Source: Natrinema sp. SYSU A 869
GTDB lineage: Archaea; Halobacteriota; Halobacteria; Halobacteriales; Natrialbaceae
DNA length: 64,000 bases
Reading direction: 5' to 3'
Assembly: GCF_019879105.1 (NCBI RefSeq)
Contig: NZ_CP082249.1
Coordinates: forward strand, 3,658,001 to 3,722,000
The translations under genes and the position numbers were made by a program. The notes beneath the pieces are model-generated. The model ran no database searches and was not told the DNA's origin. It saw only the letters and a list, made by a program, of their open reading frames with translations. Of this stretch, positions 37,819-46,951 are shown in pieces; positions within the stretch are counted from its first letter, which is position 1; each line of letters starts with the position of its first letter.

Positions 37819-39125
37819 ATGTCATCAATTATCATTGATCGGCTGACTGCCGACGGCGGAACCCTCGAGTGTTCGATTCGATCCACGGCCGACCTCGAGC
37901 GGTTCTTCACCGACGAATCGTTCCGAACAGAGTATGACGTCTCGATCGAGGACGTTCCCGACGGCGTGCTGGCGATTCCGGTCCTCGCACAGATCTGTCC
38001 GGTCGCGTGGGCCAACGGGGCCGACGTCTACGTCGACGAGGTCGACGCAACCTTTGCACAGGCTCTCGAGGACGTGAAAACGTCGCTGTGCGAGATGCAC
38101 GACTTCCTCGAGGGTGGAACCCTCTATGCGCGTTGGACGATCGATCCGGAGCCAGAGCCGAGCGACGAGAGCGGGCTCCTCTTTACCGGCGGCGTTGACT
38201 CGACGTGTTCGTACGTCCGCCACCGCGAGGAGTCGCCGACGCTGGTCAGCATCCGGGGCTGGACGATCACCCCGAACTCCGCCGACGACGGGAAGTGGGA
38301 CGCGCTGCGAACGCGCGTCTCGCGGTTCGCCGACGACCACGACTGCGAGACCGCATTTGTCGAGTCGAACATGCTTTCGTTTCTCGACCATCCCATGTTG
38401 CTGGCCCACTACAAGCGTCACGTCGACGGCGGCTGGTACAGCTCCGTCGGCCACGGGCTGGGACTGCTCGGTCTCTGTGCACCGATGGCCTACGCGCGCG
38501 GGATGACTACTCTCTATGTCGCCGCGACCCACTGGGACGGAATCGACCTCGAGTGGGGCTCGCGTCCCGACATCGATGATCACGTTCGGTGGACCGGGAC
38601 GCAGTGTCACCACGACGGCTACGAACTCACCGCCAGGAACGTATCGACCGCATCGCCGACTACGTCCGCAACGAGGAGCCGACACTGCAACTCCAGACCT
38701 GTAACGATCAGATGGACGGCAACTGCGGTGAGTGTGAAAAGTGCTACCGCACTGCCGTCGGGCTTCGTCTCTCGGGCCTCGAGCCGGCCAATCATGGCTA
38801 TCCGTTCGCCGACTCGGACTACCGTCGGCTCCGGCGCTCCCTCGAGCGCGGTGACTGGGTGCTCGGTCAGGATGAGCGCCACATGTGGGCGGATATCCGC
38901 GAGCGCGCTCGGGAGACAGAACCCGCCACGCCGGCCGAGCAGACCTTCTTCGAGTGGCTCGAGGGCGTCGACTTGGACGACCTGATTTCGGAGTCTGAAC
39001 CACCGCTCACCGACCGACTGCTCCGTGCCGGCGCGAGAAACGCCCCCGCTCCCGTCTATAACACCGTCTACCCGGCCTGGGTCACGGCGAAAACCGGACT
39101 ACGGCACATCCGGACGGATCGATAG
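37819..39125 (+). pseudogene. PP-loop ATPase-like protein, one frameshift
   Basis: Corrected length is about 435 aa. The PP-loop GLLFTGGVDSTCSYV (about 119-133) marks an adenylating enzyme of the alpha-hydrolase/ExsB/asparagine-synthase type. The C-terminal half has a cysteine-rich block, TCNDQMDGNCGECEKCYRT, which may bind zinc. The frame breaks at about 38631-38636: one more C in ACCGCC turns ELTARN into ELTRQERIDRIADY and restores the protein. Codon usage is normal on both sides. It may be functional if the break is a sequencing error. Related proteins sit in polysaccharide clusters, but the substrate (amidation, thiolation or nucleotide transfer) is unknown to me. Confidence 0.8.
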
Positions 39126-39254
39126 CCGTTGGCTCCGTCGTCTCGCTCGGAGGGCCACCCTCGTCCCGTCGGTCGATCGTTTCCGACGGTCCGAGCCTGT
39201 ATACTGCCCACCACGCTTTTCTCCCGGTACAGGAAACGGTAGCATAGTATCGCG

Positions 39255-40652
39255 ATGACCGTCGAAATCGACGACTTGGACTCGGTCCTGCTCGAGTATG
39301 CCCAAGACAAACTCGCTATCGTCGATGAGGGTGGCACGTACGTCTACGTCAACGCGGCGAGCGATCCCATTCTCGGCTACGAACCAGACCAGCTCGTCGG
39401 CGAGCGGTCTCAGGAGTACGTTCATCCGGATGACAGGCGGGCAGTCGCGGATCGGTTCGAGCAGGTCCGTTCGTCGGCGGAGTCGTCGGTGACGGTCCGC
39501 TATCGCCACGCGACCGCGGACGGCGAATGGGTGTGGCTGGAGAGCCGCGTGACGAACCTCCCGGACGATACTCTCGACGGCTACGTCGTCAGCTCGCGGG
39601 ATATCTCCGATCAGGTGACTGCGGAACGGGAACGCCGCGACGCCGAGAGCCGACTACGGACGATCGCCGGCACCGTCGGCGACGTCCTGTGGATGTTCAA
39701 CGGCGACTGGAGCGAACTGCTGTTCGTCAATCCGGCCTATGAGGACGTCTTCGGCCAGTCCGTCGCCGATCTCGAGGCAAACCCCCAGAACTTTCTCGAA
39801 GCCGTCCACCCCGACGACGCCGCCTGCGTCCGGAAGGCCATGGATCGCGCCTCGAGCGGCGAATCCGTCGACATCGAGTATCGCGTCAACCCGAACGCGG
39901 AGTACAACCGCTGGGTCTGGGTCCGAGCCGAACCGATCGTCGAGGACGGTGAGGTCGTCCGCATCGTCGGGTTCTCTCGAGATATCACCGGTCGTCGACG
40001 GCGCGAACGCCAGCTGGCGGTCATGGACAACCTGCTCCGACACAACCTGCGAAACGACATGGCCGTCGTCCTCGGGAACGCCGAGTGTATCGCCCAGGAG
40101 GCCGACGATCCATCTCGCGAGCGCGCAGAGATCATTCGACAACAGGGACGGGAACTCCTCGAGAGCGCGGACAAACAGCGCGAGATCATCGATCTGCTCA
40201 CGGACCATGGGGTGCCGGCGTCGATCGATCTCGTCGCAGTCGTCGCTAACGCGGTCGATGCGATCGGAGAGAAGTACCCGAACGTGACGATCGAAACGAC
40301 GCTACCGGCGTCTGCGACCGCGAGCACCCTCCACGAGATCGAGTTGGCCGTGACGGAACTCCTCGAGAACGCCGTCCGACACGAGCCTGACGGACTGCCG
40401 GACGTATCGGTTACTGTCCGTTCAGGCGCGGAAACTGTCGATATCGTCATCCAGGACAACTGTCCGCCGATTCCGGAGGTCGAGTTTCGCGTTCTGACCG
40501 GTGACTGGAAGATGGACGATATCTATCACACGTCCGGACTGGGGCTGTGGCTCATCTACTGGACCGTCGACCTCTCGGACGGCCAAATCTCCTTCGAACG
40601 GTCCGAGAACGGGAATACGATCACCGTGTCGCTCCCGCGCGGCCAGTCCTGA
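39255..40652 (+). CDS. PAS-PAS sensor histidine kinase
   Basis: 465 aa, no membrane helix, so cytoplasmic. Two PAS domains with PAC motifs occupy about 8-125 (LGYEPDQLVGERSQEYVHPD) and 132-250 (FVNPAYEDVFGQSVADLEAN). The dimerisation/phospho-acceptor box is MDNLLRHNLRNDMAVVLGN (His in LRHNLRND). The ATPase has the N box ELLENAVRHEP and the G box HTSGLGLWLIYWTVDL. The F box is weak, as in many haloarchaeal kinases. No response-regulator gene adjoins it. It lies between the PP-loop gene and a convergent phosphatase-like gene; the signal is unknown. Confidence 0.93.
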   Translation: MTVEIDDLDSVLLEYAQDKLAIVDEGGTYVYVNAASDPILGYEPDQLVGERSQEYVHPDDRRAVADRFEQVRSSAESSVTVRYRHATADGEWVWLESRVTNLPDDTLDGYVVSSRDISDQVTAERERRDAESRLRTIAGTVGDVLWMFNGDWSELLFVNPAYEDVFGQSVADLEANPQNFLEAVHPDDAACVRKAMDRASSGESVDIEYRVNPNAEYNRWVWVRAEPIVEDGEVVRIVGFSRDITGRRRRERQLAVMDNLLRHNLRNDMAVVLGNAECIAQEADDPSRERAEIIRQQGRELLESADKQREIIDLLTDHGVPASIDLVAVVANAVDAIGEKYPNVTIETTLPASATASTLHEIELAVTELLENAVRHEPDGLPDVSVTVRSGAETVDIVIQDNCPPIPEVEFRVLTGDWKMDDIYHTSGLGLWLIYWTVDLSDGQISFERSENGNTITVSLPRGQS

Positions 40653-40716
40653 TCGGTTCGCTCACGACGACCAGTCTCGGTCGGTGAGCGAACCGACCGA
40701 CGGACCGTCGGGTCGG

Positions 40717-42309
40717 TCACTCCATGTAGCCGAGTCCCTTCAGCCGATCCTCCACGTCGTCGAAGTCCTCGTCGACCTCCTCACCGTTCTCGATCCGGCC
40801 CACCGCCGTCCGCTCGACTTTGGTCGCCGCCGGCGTCCCCTCCTCATCGAAGGCGTCGAAGAGGACCCGCCCGTCGGCGTTTTCCGGCACGGGCTCGCCG
40901 ATTCCGTGCAGCAGCGTCGGCGCGATGTCGACTACTCGAGCCCCGCGCAGGGTCGCGCCGGGTGCGATCGACGGGCCGCGACAGAGAACGATCCCCTCGC
41001 TGCGGTGGCTCGCGTCGTAGGTCCCCGTATCGCCGCGTATCTCGTCTGACATCCCGCTTCGGGACTCGTAGACGCCGCGGCCGCCGACCACGAGATCAGG
41101 CGAGTCCTCATCCGTCGGAAACAGGTCGTCCCCGTCGTGGACGACCAAGAGGGAATCGCCGTCGTCGTCGGTCGCTGACTCGAACGTGGCTCTAATATCG
41201 GCCTTTATTTCGGACACTTCGCTCGGCGAGACGACGCCGCTGTCGAAGCGCTCGGTGTCGTTGATATAGCAGTTGCCGGTGTCGTGGACGAACGCGACGG
41301 TCCGGTCGTAGTCGACGTCGTAGAGGGCGTGATCGCCGGGGATCTGCTCGGCAACGGAGTCGACCAGCCGCCGAGGCAGCGACTGGACGAGGGTTTCTTC
41401 GGTGATACCAACCCGATTGAGTGCCCCGGTAATGGCTTCGCGAGAGATGCCGAGGCTCGCGAGCGCCCCGCGGGTTCCCTCGTCCTCGCGCCGGAAGAGG
41501 TACCCTTCCTGCTCCAGAATACGGTTGACATAGACAAGTTCCTCGATCGGGCCGAAGCCGTGATCGGAGACGACATAGAGGTCTGCATCGTGATCATCCG
41601 TGTACTCCATGACCTCGCCGAGTATGTTGTCGAGTTTCTTGTAATGGGCGAGCAGTCGGTCCATATCCCAGATAAGGTGCTGGAACCGGTCGGGCGCGGT
41701 GTAGACGAAGAAGAACAGCTGCCAGTCGTCGCCGGCGCGATCCATCTGGATCTCCATGAGTTCGCGACGTTTTGTGAGCATGTCGTCAACAGCGACCTCG
41801 AAGTCGTCCAGCCGATCGGCGTACTCGGGATAGTCGAGACTGATATTATAGTCCGGAATCCGGGAGTCAATCTCGTCTTGCAGATCCGATGGATGCGTGA
41901 ACTCCCGATCCGTCGAGGGCGTCATCATCCCCGTGACCATGGTGCCGTCGATCTCGCGGGCTGGATATGTCATCGGGACGTTCCCGACGTGGGCCGGCCC
42001 GAGCTGATCCCAGAGGGCCGGCTGTGCGAGATTCCGACTCGTGTACATTTCGTGGCTGTATTCCGAAGAGAGATTCTGAAAGCCGTAGATGCCGTGTTTG
42101 TCCGGCCATACCCCCGTCGCGATCGATGGCCAGGCAAGAGGCGTCGTCGGCGGGCGAGTGCTGTCGAGCGTTCCGGACGCACCCTCCTCGCGCATCCGGG
42201 CGAAGTTCGGGAGTTCACCCTCGTCGCTCCATTGCTCGATGAGTCTCCACGGCACGCCGTCGAGTCCAAGCACGAACGCTCGCTCGGAGGGGGTCGTAGA
42301 TCCGCTCAT
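40717..42309 (-). CDS. alkaline-phosphatase-superfamily protein (phosphodiesterase/pyrophosphatase-like)
   Basis: 530 aa, intact. Metal-binding motifs: AFVLGLDGVPW at the N-terminus, the nucleophile loop RPPTTPLAWPSIATGVWPDKH, VVSDHGFGPIEE, and a late His in YDASHRSEGIVLCRGP. It lacks a signal peptide, so it acts in the cytoplasm or leaves by another route. The family covers nucleotide pyrophosphatases, phosphodiesterases and phosphonoacetate hydrolases. It shares length and the C-terminal VEDRL...LGY with the frameshifted paralog at 16433-18058, which also sits in a glycan cluster under the same promoter motif. Possible roles are recycling of nucleotide sugars or trimming of phosphoryl groups; the substrate is not known. 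Confidence 0.87.
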   Translation of the reverse strand: MSGSTTPSERAFVLGLDGVPWRLIEQWSDEGELPNFARMREEGASGTLDSTRPPTTPLAWPSIATGVWPDKHGIYGFQNLSSEYSHEMYTSRNLAQPALWDQLGPAHVGNVPMTYPAREIDGTMVTGMMTPSTDREFTHPSDLQDEIDSRIPDYNISLDYPEYADRLDDFEVAVDDMLTKRRELMEIQMDRAGDDWQLFFFVYTAPDRFQHLIWDMDRLLAHYKKLDNILGEVMEYTDDHDADLYVVSDHGFGPIEELVYVNRILEQEGYLFRREDEGTRGALASLGISREAITGALNRVGITEETLVQSLPRRLVDSVAEQIPGDHALYDVDYDRTVAFVHDTGNCYINDTERFDSGVVSPSEVSEIKADIRATFESATDDDGDSLLVVHDGDDLFPTDEDSPDLVVGGRGVYESRSGMSDEIRGDTGTYDASHRSEGIVLCRGPSIAPGATLRGARVVDIAPTLLHGIGEPVPENADGRVLFDAFDEEGTPAATKVERTAVGRIENGEEVDEDFDDVEDRLKGLGYME

Positions 42310-42365
42310 GATTATTGTATGAGACGTCGAAGACGCCTGTTGTCCTGTGGATCGCCCGATGAGCG

Positions 42366-42374
42366 CTTTGTTAT
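42366..42374 (-). promoter_or_regulatory. ATAACAAAG motif, site 3
   Basis: Minus strand ATAACAAAG, 57 bases before the ATG at 42309, so a short leader is predicted here. No start codon lies at the usual 25-31-base distance. Confidence 0.5.
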
Positions 42375-42516
42375 AGAGAGGTTTCAGCGGAGGGTTCGTT
42401 CCTGCCGAGACTGTTCGGTCAAGTTAACGCGTCGATCAGCGTTTGTCACTCTCTCGTTTTGCTCCGCTCGGCTCGAGTCCCTCTCGATGTCCGGCCGTCG
42501 TCCCAACAAGACATCC

Positions 42517-42525
42517 ATAACAAAG
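42517..42525 (+). promoter_or_regulatory. ATAACAAAG motif, site 4
   Basis: Plus strand ATAACAAAG. An ATG follows at 42550 (25 bases) and opens a 14-codon frame (42550-42594, MRRIQSWWDPWAAS) that overlaps the start of the deacetylase gene in another frame. Confidence 0.55.
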
Positions 42526-42578
42526 CCACCCAAACGCGACCGTCCGGATATGAGACGCATTCAATCGTGGTGGGATCC

Positions 42579-43511
42579 GTGGGCAGCGTCGTAATTTCCC
42601 TCGATGCCGAACTCGGGTGGGGATTTCACGACCTCACCGAACCGCCGGCGGACCGCGTCGAGGCCGGCCGCCGCGGCTGGTCGGTCATGGTGGAGTTGCT
42701 CGAGGAATTCGACGTGCCAGCGACGTGGGCCATCGTCGGCCACCTCATGCTCGATTCCTGTGATGGCACCCATGCCGATCATCCGGCTCCCGAGGGCTGG
42801 TTCGAGCGCGAACGGGGTGAGTGGGGAGACCGCCCCGACCTTCGATTTGGCCCCGATCTCGTCTCCGACGTTCTCGAGTCCGACGCCGGACACGAGTTTG
42901 CCAGCCACTCCTTTTCGCACGTCCTGTTCGGCCGTCCGGAGACGGACCGCAAGCTCGCTGACGCCGAACTCGAGCGCAGCCACGAACTCGCGGCCGACTG
43001 GAACCAGTCGATCGACTCGTTCATCTATCCGCGCAACGACGTCGGCCACCGCGACGTACTGGCCGACCATGGGGTCACGGCCTATCGGGGGAAATCGCCG
43101 ACCAGAGACGGCGTTCGCGGCGTCTTCGACTCGACGATCCGAGACCAATCGATGCTGGTCGAACCGGTCGTCGATGAGTACGGACTGGTCAACGTGCCGG
43201 CGTCGATGTTCCTCTTCGGGTTCGAGGGCCCGGCGCGGACCGTCGCCGAGTCGATCTGGGAGGACCCGATGGTCGCGCTGGCTCGCCGCGGGATCGACGA
43301 GGCAGCGCGCACTGACGGGCTCTTTCACATGTGGCTCCATCCGAACAACCTGACCCGCGAACGGGACGACCGCCGCATGCGGGCAATCCTGTCGCACCTC
43401 GAGCGCCAGCGGTCGGCGACCGATCTCACCGTCGAGACGATTGCCGACGTCGCTCGTCGTATCACGGGACCTCCAAGTAGTACCGAACGGGCGACGGCGA
43501 GCTGGAGCTGA
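42579..43511 (+). CDS. polysaccharide deacetylase family protein
   Basis: About 310 aa from a GTG start (GSVVISLDAELGWGFHD); GTGs at 42567 and 42570 are alternatives. NodB-type motifs are the Asp of SLDAELGWG and the metal-binding His pair in EFASHSFSHVLFG. Further blocks are SFIYPRNDVGH and LFHMWLHPNNL. Such enzymes remove N- or O-acetyl groups from polysaccharides or glycolipids. The ATG at 42550 lies in another frame; adding one G to the GGG run near 42571 would join it in frame (MRRIQSWWGSVGSVV), so a sequencing deletion may hide the true start. Next to the phosphatase-like gene and an oxidoreductase operon, it fits glycan tailoring. Confidence 0.85.
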   Translation: MGSVVISLDAELGWGFHDLTEPPADRVEAGRRGWSVMVELLEEFDVPATWAIVGHLMLDSCDGTHADHPAPEGWFERERGEWGDRPDLRFGPDLVSDVLESDAGHEFASHSFSHVLFGRPETDRKLADAELERSHELAADWNQSIDSFIYPRNDVGHRDVLADHGVTAYRGKSPTRDGVRGVFDSTIRDQSMLVEPVVDEYGLVNVPASMFLFGFEGPARTVAESIWEDPMVALARRGIDEAARTDGLFHMWLHPNNLTRERDDRRMRAILSHLERQRSATDLTVETIADVARRITGPPSSTERATASWS

Positions 43512-43588
43512 TCGCCAGCTCCGGTCGACTTCGCCAGTAGTCGACCGAAGGCACCTGCTACTCGCCCGCTCGGGAGGATACGGCGACG

Positions 43589-43597
43589 ATAACAAAG
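43589..43597 (+). promoter_or_regulatory. ATAACAAAG motif, site 5
   Basis: Plus strand ATAACAAAG, 27 bases before the ATG at 43624, a standard leaderless promoter position. It drives the three-gene overlapping operon 43624-46648. Confidence 0.6.
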
Positions 43598-43623
43598 CCT
43601 ACAGCCGGTCCGACTCCGGGTAG

Positions 43624-44745
43624 ATGGCACTACCGCTTCTACATCGATGGACTGACTCGAGCGCCCTGTCGGTGGGGATACTCGGCGTCGGTAACATCGG
43701 CATGGTACACCTGAAATCGGCAGTCGCGATGCCGGACGTCGCGGTCGTCGCGGCCGCCGACGCCCTTCCCGAGAACCGCGATCGAGCCCGGAATGCCGGC
43801 GTTTCTCGCACATACGACGACTACGAGACGCTGCTCGAATCCGAGGAGTTGGACGCGGCGGTCGTCGCCTTGCCGCCCTTCCTCCACGCCGACGCGGTCG
43901 AACGGGCCGCCGAGGCTGGCGTCGACGTTTTCGTCGAGAAACCGCTCGCTCGCTCGACTGAGGAAGCCGATCGACTGCTCGAGACCGCCCGCGAGGCGAA
44001 CATCGCTGTCGGCGTCGACCACACGCTGCGCTACCAGCCTGATATGGTGGGCGTCAAGGAGGCCTACGACAAGGGCGGCGTGGGCCACGTTCCATACGCC
44101 TCGATCACGCGGCTCAACGACCATCCGCTCGGTCGGCCGCCCGCAGGCGACGCGCCGCCGGAGTGGCCCATGGACCCCGACGCCGCCGGCGGCGGCTCCC
44201 TCGTCGAACTCGGCGTCCACTGTTTCGACGTCCTCGAGTGGTTGTTTGGGGACCTTGAGGTCAGAGACGCGTCGATGGGACGAACGCTCGAGACCGACGC
44301 CGAGGACGCCGCGACTGTGCTCATGGCGGCTCCCGAAACGGACACAACGATCACGCTCCACTGTGGTACCTACCAGTGGGAGCAGCTTCCGGAGGTCAAC
44401 ACCCGGCTGCGCCTCGAGGGCGTGACGGGGACGATCAGCAACCAGGAGCATCTGCCGGAGAACTTCTACGGCGACGCGGCGAAGTCCGCGCTATCGAACG
44501 TCGCGAGCCGGCTGACGAGCGACGAGCCGGATGTCTTCGGGCCGACGTTCTATCTGCAGGCCCATTACGACGCACTGGCCGACTTCTGTGACGCGATTCG
44601 CGAGGGCGAGCGGCCGCCAGTCGACGGCGAAGACGGCCGGCGAACGCTCGAGCTCGCTGAAACAGCCTACGAACTCGCCGCGGTAGGAGCGGAGGCGGAC
44701 GTGGAGGACCCGGACGGCCTCGAGACGCCAGAGGTGTCCCTATGA
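43624..44745 (+). CDS. Gfo/Idh/MocA-family oxidoreductase, copy 2
   Basis: 373 aa. The Rossmann motif is SVGILGVGNIGMVHLKSA and the EKP signature is GVDVFVEKPLARSTEEAD. The substrate domain carries GGGSLVELGVHCFDVLEWLFG, with a candidate catalytic His in the GVH segment. It is a predicted NAD(P)-dependent sugar oxidoreductase. Its last four bases overlap the start of the DUF362 gene (ATGA), which in turn overlaps the epimerase gene, so the three are made together from the promoter at 43589. Substrate unknown; UDP-sugars are a reasonable guess. Confidence 0.92.
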   Translation: MALPLLHRWTDSSALSVGILGVGNIGMVHLKSAVAMPDVAVVAAADALPENRDRARNAGVSRTYDDYETLLESEELDAAVVALPPFLHADAVERAAEAGVDVFVEKPLARSTEEADRLLETAREANIAVGVDHTLRYQPDMVGVKEAYDKGGVGHVPYASITRLNDHPLGRPPAGDAPPEWPMDPDAAGGGSLVELGVHCFDVLEWLFGDLEVRDASMGRTLETDAEDAATVLMAAPETDTTITLHCGTYQWEQLPEVNTRLRLEGVTGTISNQEHLPENFYGDAAKSALSNVASRLTSDEPDVFGPTFYLQAHYDALADFCDAIREGERPPVDGEDGRRTLELAETAYELAAVGAEADVEDPDGLETPEVSL

Positions 44746-45671
44746 GCACTGCACCGGTCCGCGCGGCCGCCGTCGAGACCGCCGAACGCCGCGGCGGCTG
44801 GATTCCCGACGTCAACGCCCGCATGGCCACACTCCAGTCACCGGTTCGGAATATCCTTGAGCCCGTCCTCGAGACGCTCGCCGAGGCCGACCGAATTACA
44901 GTCGTCCCGGACGCACACTATCCGTTCCACCCCTCCTCGGGCATGGTCACCGACCCCGCCGTCGTCGGCTCGGTCGTCGCCCGCCTCGAGCGGGAGACGG
45001 ACGCCGACGTCGCGGTTGCCGGCGCGAGCGATGAGGACATTTCGTTCGACCGGACCGCCGCGTATCTCGGCTACGAGAGTCTGCTCGAGCGGTTCGACGC
45101 AGCCCTCGTCGATCTGGCTGACGAGCCCCACACCGGCGACCTCTGTGTGGTCGAGGACGCCCCGGTCGCGCTCTCAGTACCGAATCGCCTCGCCGACGGG
45201 GCCGTGGTCGTCATGCCGTCGCTCCGGCCGACTGAGGACGGGCCGGTCGCGGGCGCGATGCGGACGCTCGCCGACCTCGTCGACTGCGACGCGGGGTCCG
45301 ATCGGGCTCCCGTTGTGGCGACGCGAGTCATTGACCCCCAGGTCGCCGTCCTCGACGCGGTGACCGCGTACGGCGGCGAGCCCGTCGCGGGGAACGCGCT
45401 GTTTGCGGGCTCGGCACCCGCCGTCGACGCCGTCGCAGCTTCCCTTCTCGGCCGATCGCTCGAGAGCGACGGGGCGCTTGAGACCGCTCGCGGGGATCGA
45501 GGACCGATCTCCGTCGAGGGCAACGCCGACTTCGAGGCGCTTCGAGCGCGAATTCCCGACGGAGAGTTGCCACCGGCGGACGACACCCATCCCGCCGTCT
45601 CCACTGCCTACCGCGTCTACGCAGCGGTGGCCGGCGACGCTGTCCCGCCGCAACTCGAGGGCGGGCGATGA
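44742..45671 (+). CDS. DUF362-family protein
   Basis: 309 aa. Blocks typical of DUF362 are ITVVPDAHYPFHPSSGMVTD near the N-terminus and VAVAGASDEDISFDRTAAYL with RFDAALVDLADEPH. No cysteine cluster for an iron-sulfur site is visible, unlike some DUF362 proteins, and there is no signal or membrane segment. The start overlaps the oxidoreductase stop (ATGA) and the end overlaps the SDR start (ATGA), a tight coupling that suggests three steps of one pathway or a complex. DUF362 has no settled activity. The position between two dehydrogenase-type enzymes makes it the most informative unknown here. Confidence 0.88.
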   Translation: MSTAPVRAAAVETAERRGGWIPDVNARMATLQSPVRNILEPVLETLAEADRITVVPDAHYPFHPSSGMVTDPAVVGSVVARLERETDADVAVAGASDEDISFDRTAAYLGYESLLERFDAALVDLADEPHTGDLCVVEDAPVALSVPNRLADGAVVVMPSLRPTEDGPVAGAMRTLADLVDCDAGSDRAPVVATRVIDPQVAVLDAVTAYGGEPVAGNALFAGSAPAVDAVAASLLGRSLESDGALETARGDRGPISVEGNADFEALRARIPDGELPPADDTHPAVSTAYRVYAAVAGDAVPPQLEGGR

Positions 45672-46648
45672 CCGCGATGACCGAAACGCGTACGGCAGCA
45701 GTCACCGGCGCGACCGGGTTCCTCGGCTCGCGGCTCTGTGACCGCTTGCTCGAGGAGGGCTGGACGGTTCGCGGGCTCAGTCGGCCGACCTCGGATCGGG
45801 GCGACCTCGACGGCGTCGACTGGTACGTCGGCGATATCTTCGACGTCGAGACGCTGCGAGAACTCGTCGACGGGGCCGACGCCGTCTTCCACCTCGCGGG
45901 GGTCGGCCTCTGGAGTGCCGGCCCCGAGACCGTCTGGGCGGTCAACCGCGACGGCACGGATCGGGTGCTCGAGGCCTGTCGCGACGGCGACGTGGGCCGT
46001 GTCGTGTTCACCAGTACCTCCGGGACGCGCCGTCCGCAGGGCGACGACGACTTTGCGGACGAGACGGACGTGGCCGAGCCGATCGGGGCCTATCAGGCGT
46101 CGAAAGCTGCGGCTGAGGATCTGATCGATCGATACGCCGATACGGACGGGGACGCCGTCACCGTCCATCCGACCTCTATCTTCGGCCCCGGCGACGAGGC
46201 CTTCACCGCACAACTGCTCTCGATGGGCGTCGACCGGACGATGCCCGCCCACCTCCCCGGCGGATTGAGCATCGTCGGCGTGTCGGACGTCGTCGACGGC
46301 ATCACGGCGGCGTACGAATACGGCACTAGCGGCGAGCACTACATCCTCGGCGGTGAGAATCTCACCTACGACAGTGCCGTCTCCCGGATCGCCAACACCG
46401 TCGACGGTTCGCCCGCGCGAATCCGCGTCCCAGCTGCGGCGATCCAGGCCGCCGGTCCCGTGGCCGAGGTTGTCGACGCCGTCGCTGACCGACGGATGTT
46501 CCCCTTCGATCGAGAGATGGCCCGCCTTGCGACCCAACGGCTGTTCTACACCTCGCGGAAAGCCAGCGAGGAACTGGGCTACGAGTACCAGCCGATCGAG
46601 GCCCATGTGCCCGAGGCGATGGAGTGGTATCGGACGGAAGTGCGGTAG
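45668..46648 (+). CDS. NAD-dependent epimerase/dehydratase (extended SDR)
   Basis: 326 aa. The N-terminal Rossmann motif is VTGATGFLGSRLCDRLL, and the catalytic pair is in IGAYQASKAAAEDL (YxxxK). The middle carries VHPTSIFGPGDEAF. The C-terminal region resembles dihydroflavonol-reductase/epimerase-like SDRs. It is the last gene of the overlapping operon oxidoreductase-DUF362-SDR. The start at 45668 is fixed by ATGA overlap; a second Met is at codon 4. Probably acts on a nucleotide-linked or free sugar. Confidence 0.92.
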   Translation: MTAMTETRTAAVTGATGFLGSRLCDRLLEEGWTVRGLSRPTSDRGDLDGVDWYVGDIFDVETLRELVDGADAVFHLAGVGLWSAGPETVWAVNRDGTDRVLEACRDGDVGRVVFTSTSGTRRPQGDDDFADETDVAEPIGAYQASKAAAEDLIDRYADTDGDAVTVHPTSIFGPGDEAFTAQLLSMGVDRTMPAHLPGGLSIVGVSDVVDGITAAYEYGTSGEHYILGGENLTYDSAVSRIANTVDGSPARIRVPAAAIQAAGPVAEVVDAVADRRMFPFDREMARLATQRLFYTSRKASEELGYEYQPIEAHVPEAMEWYRTEVR

Positions 46649-46951
46649 TCACCGATCGTCGGTCCGACCGACATACGGGAACAGAAACATCCTCATCTCC
46701 ATTTCGAAGACCACGTTCGTCAGACGGCTGAACCGCTGTAACCTGAAACTCCCGCACAAGGAGTGAGGGTGAGAACGGACTCATTTTATAACAGACGAGA
46801 GAGCGAGTGATCGAGCCGCATCGCGACTCGAAGAGCACCGTGACGACCTCGAGATCTCGCTGACGACGTTCATCGAGCGCTACCCGATCGGAGAACGGTT
46901 CGGCTTCGATCGCGTTTCGCTCGAGTCTCCCGCTGAAGACCGGAACGGCCG
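46649..46951. other. intergenic with a possible gene fragment
   Basis: Between the SDR stop and the convergent glycosyltransferase. From about 46813 to 46935 one plus frame reads like real haloarchaeal protein (RLEEHRDDLEISLTTFIERY, PIGERFGFDRVSLES) but has no start codon after a preceding TGA. It may be the remnant of a lost gene. Otherwise nothing recognised. Confidence 0.35.
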
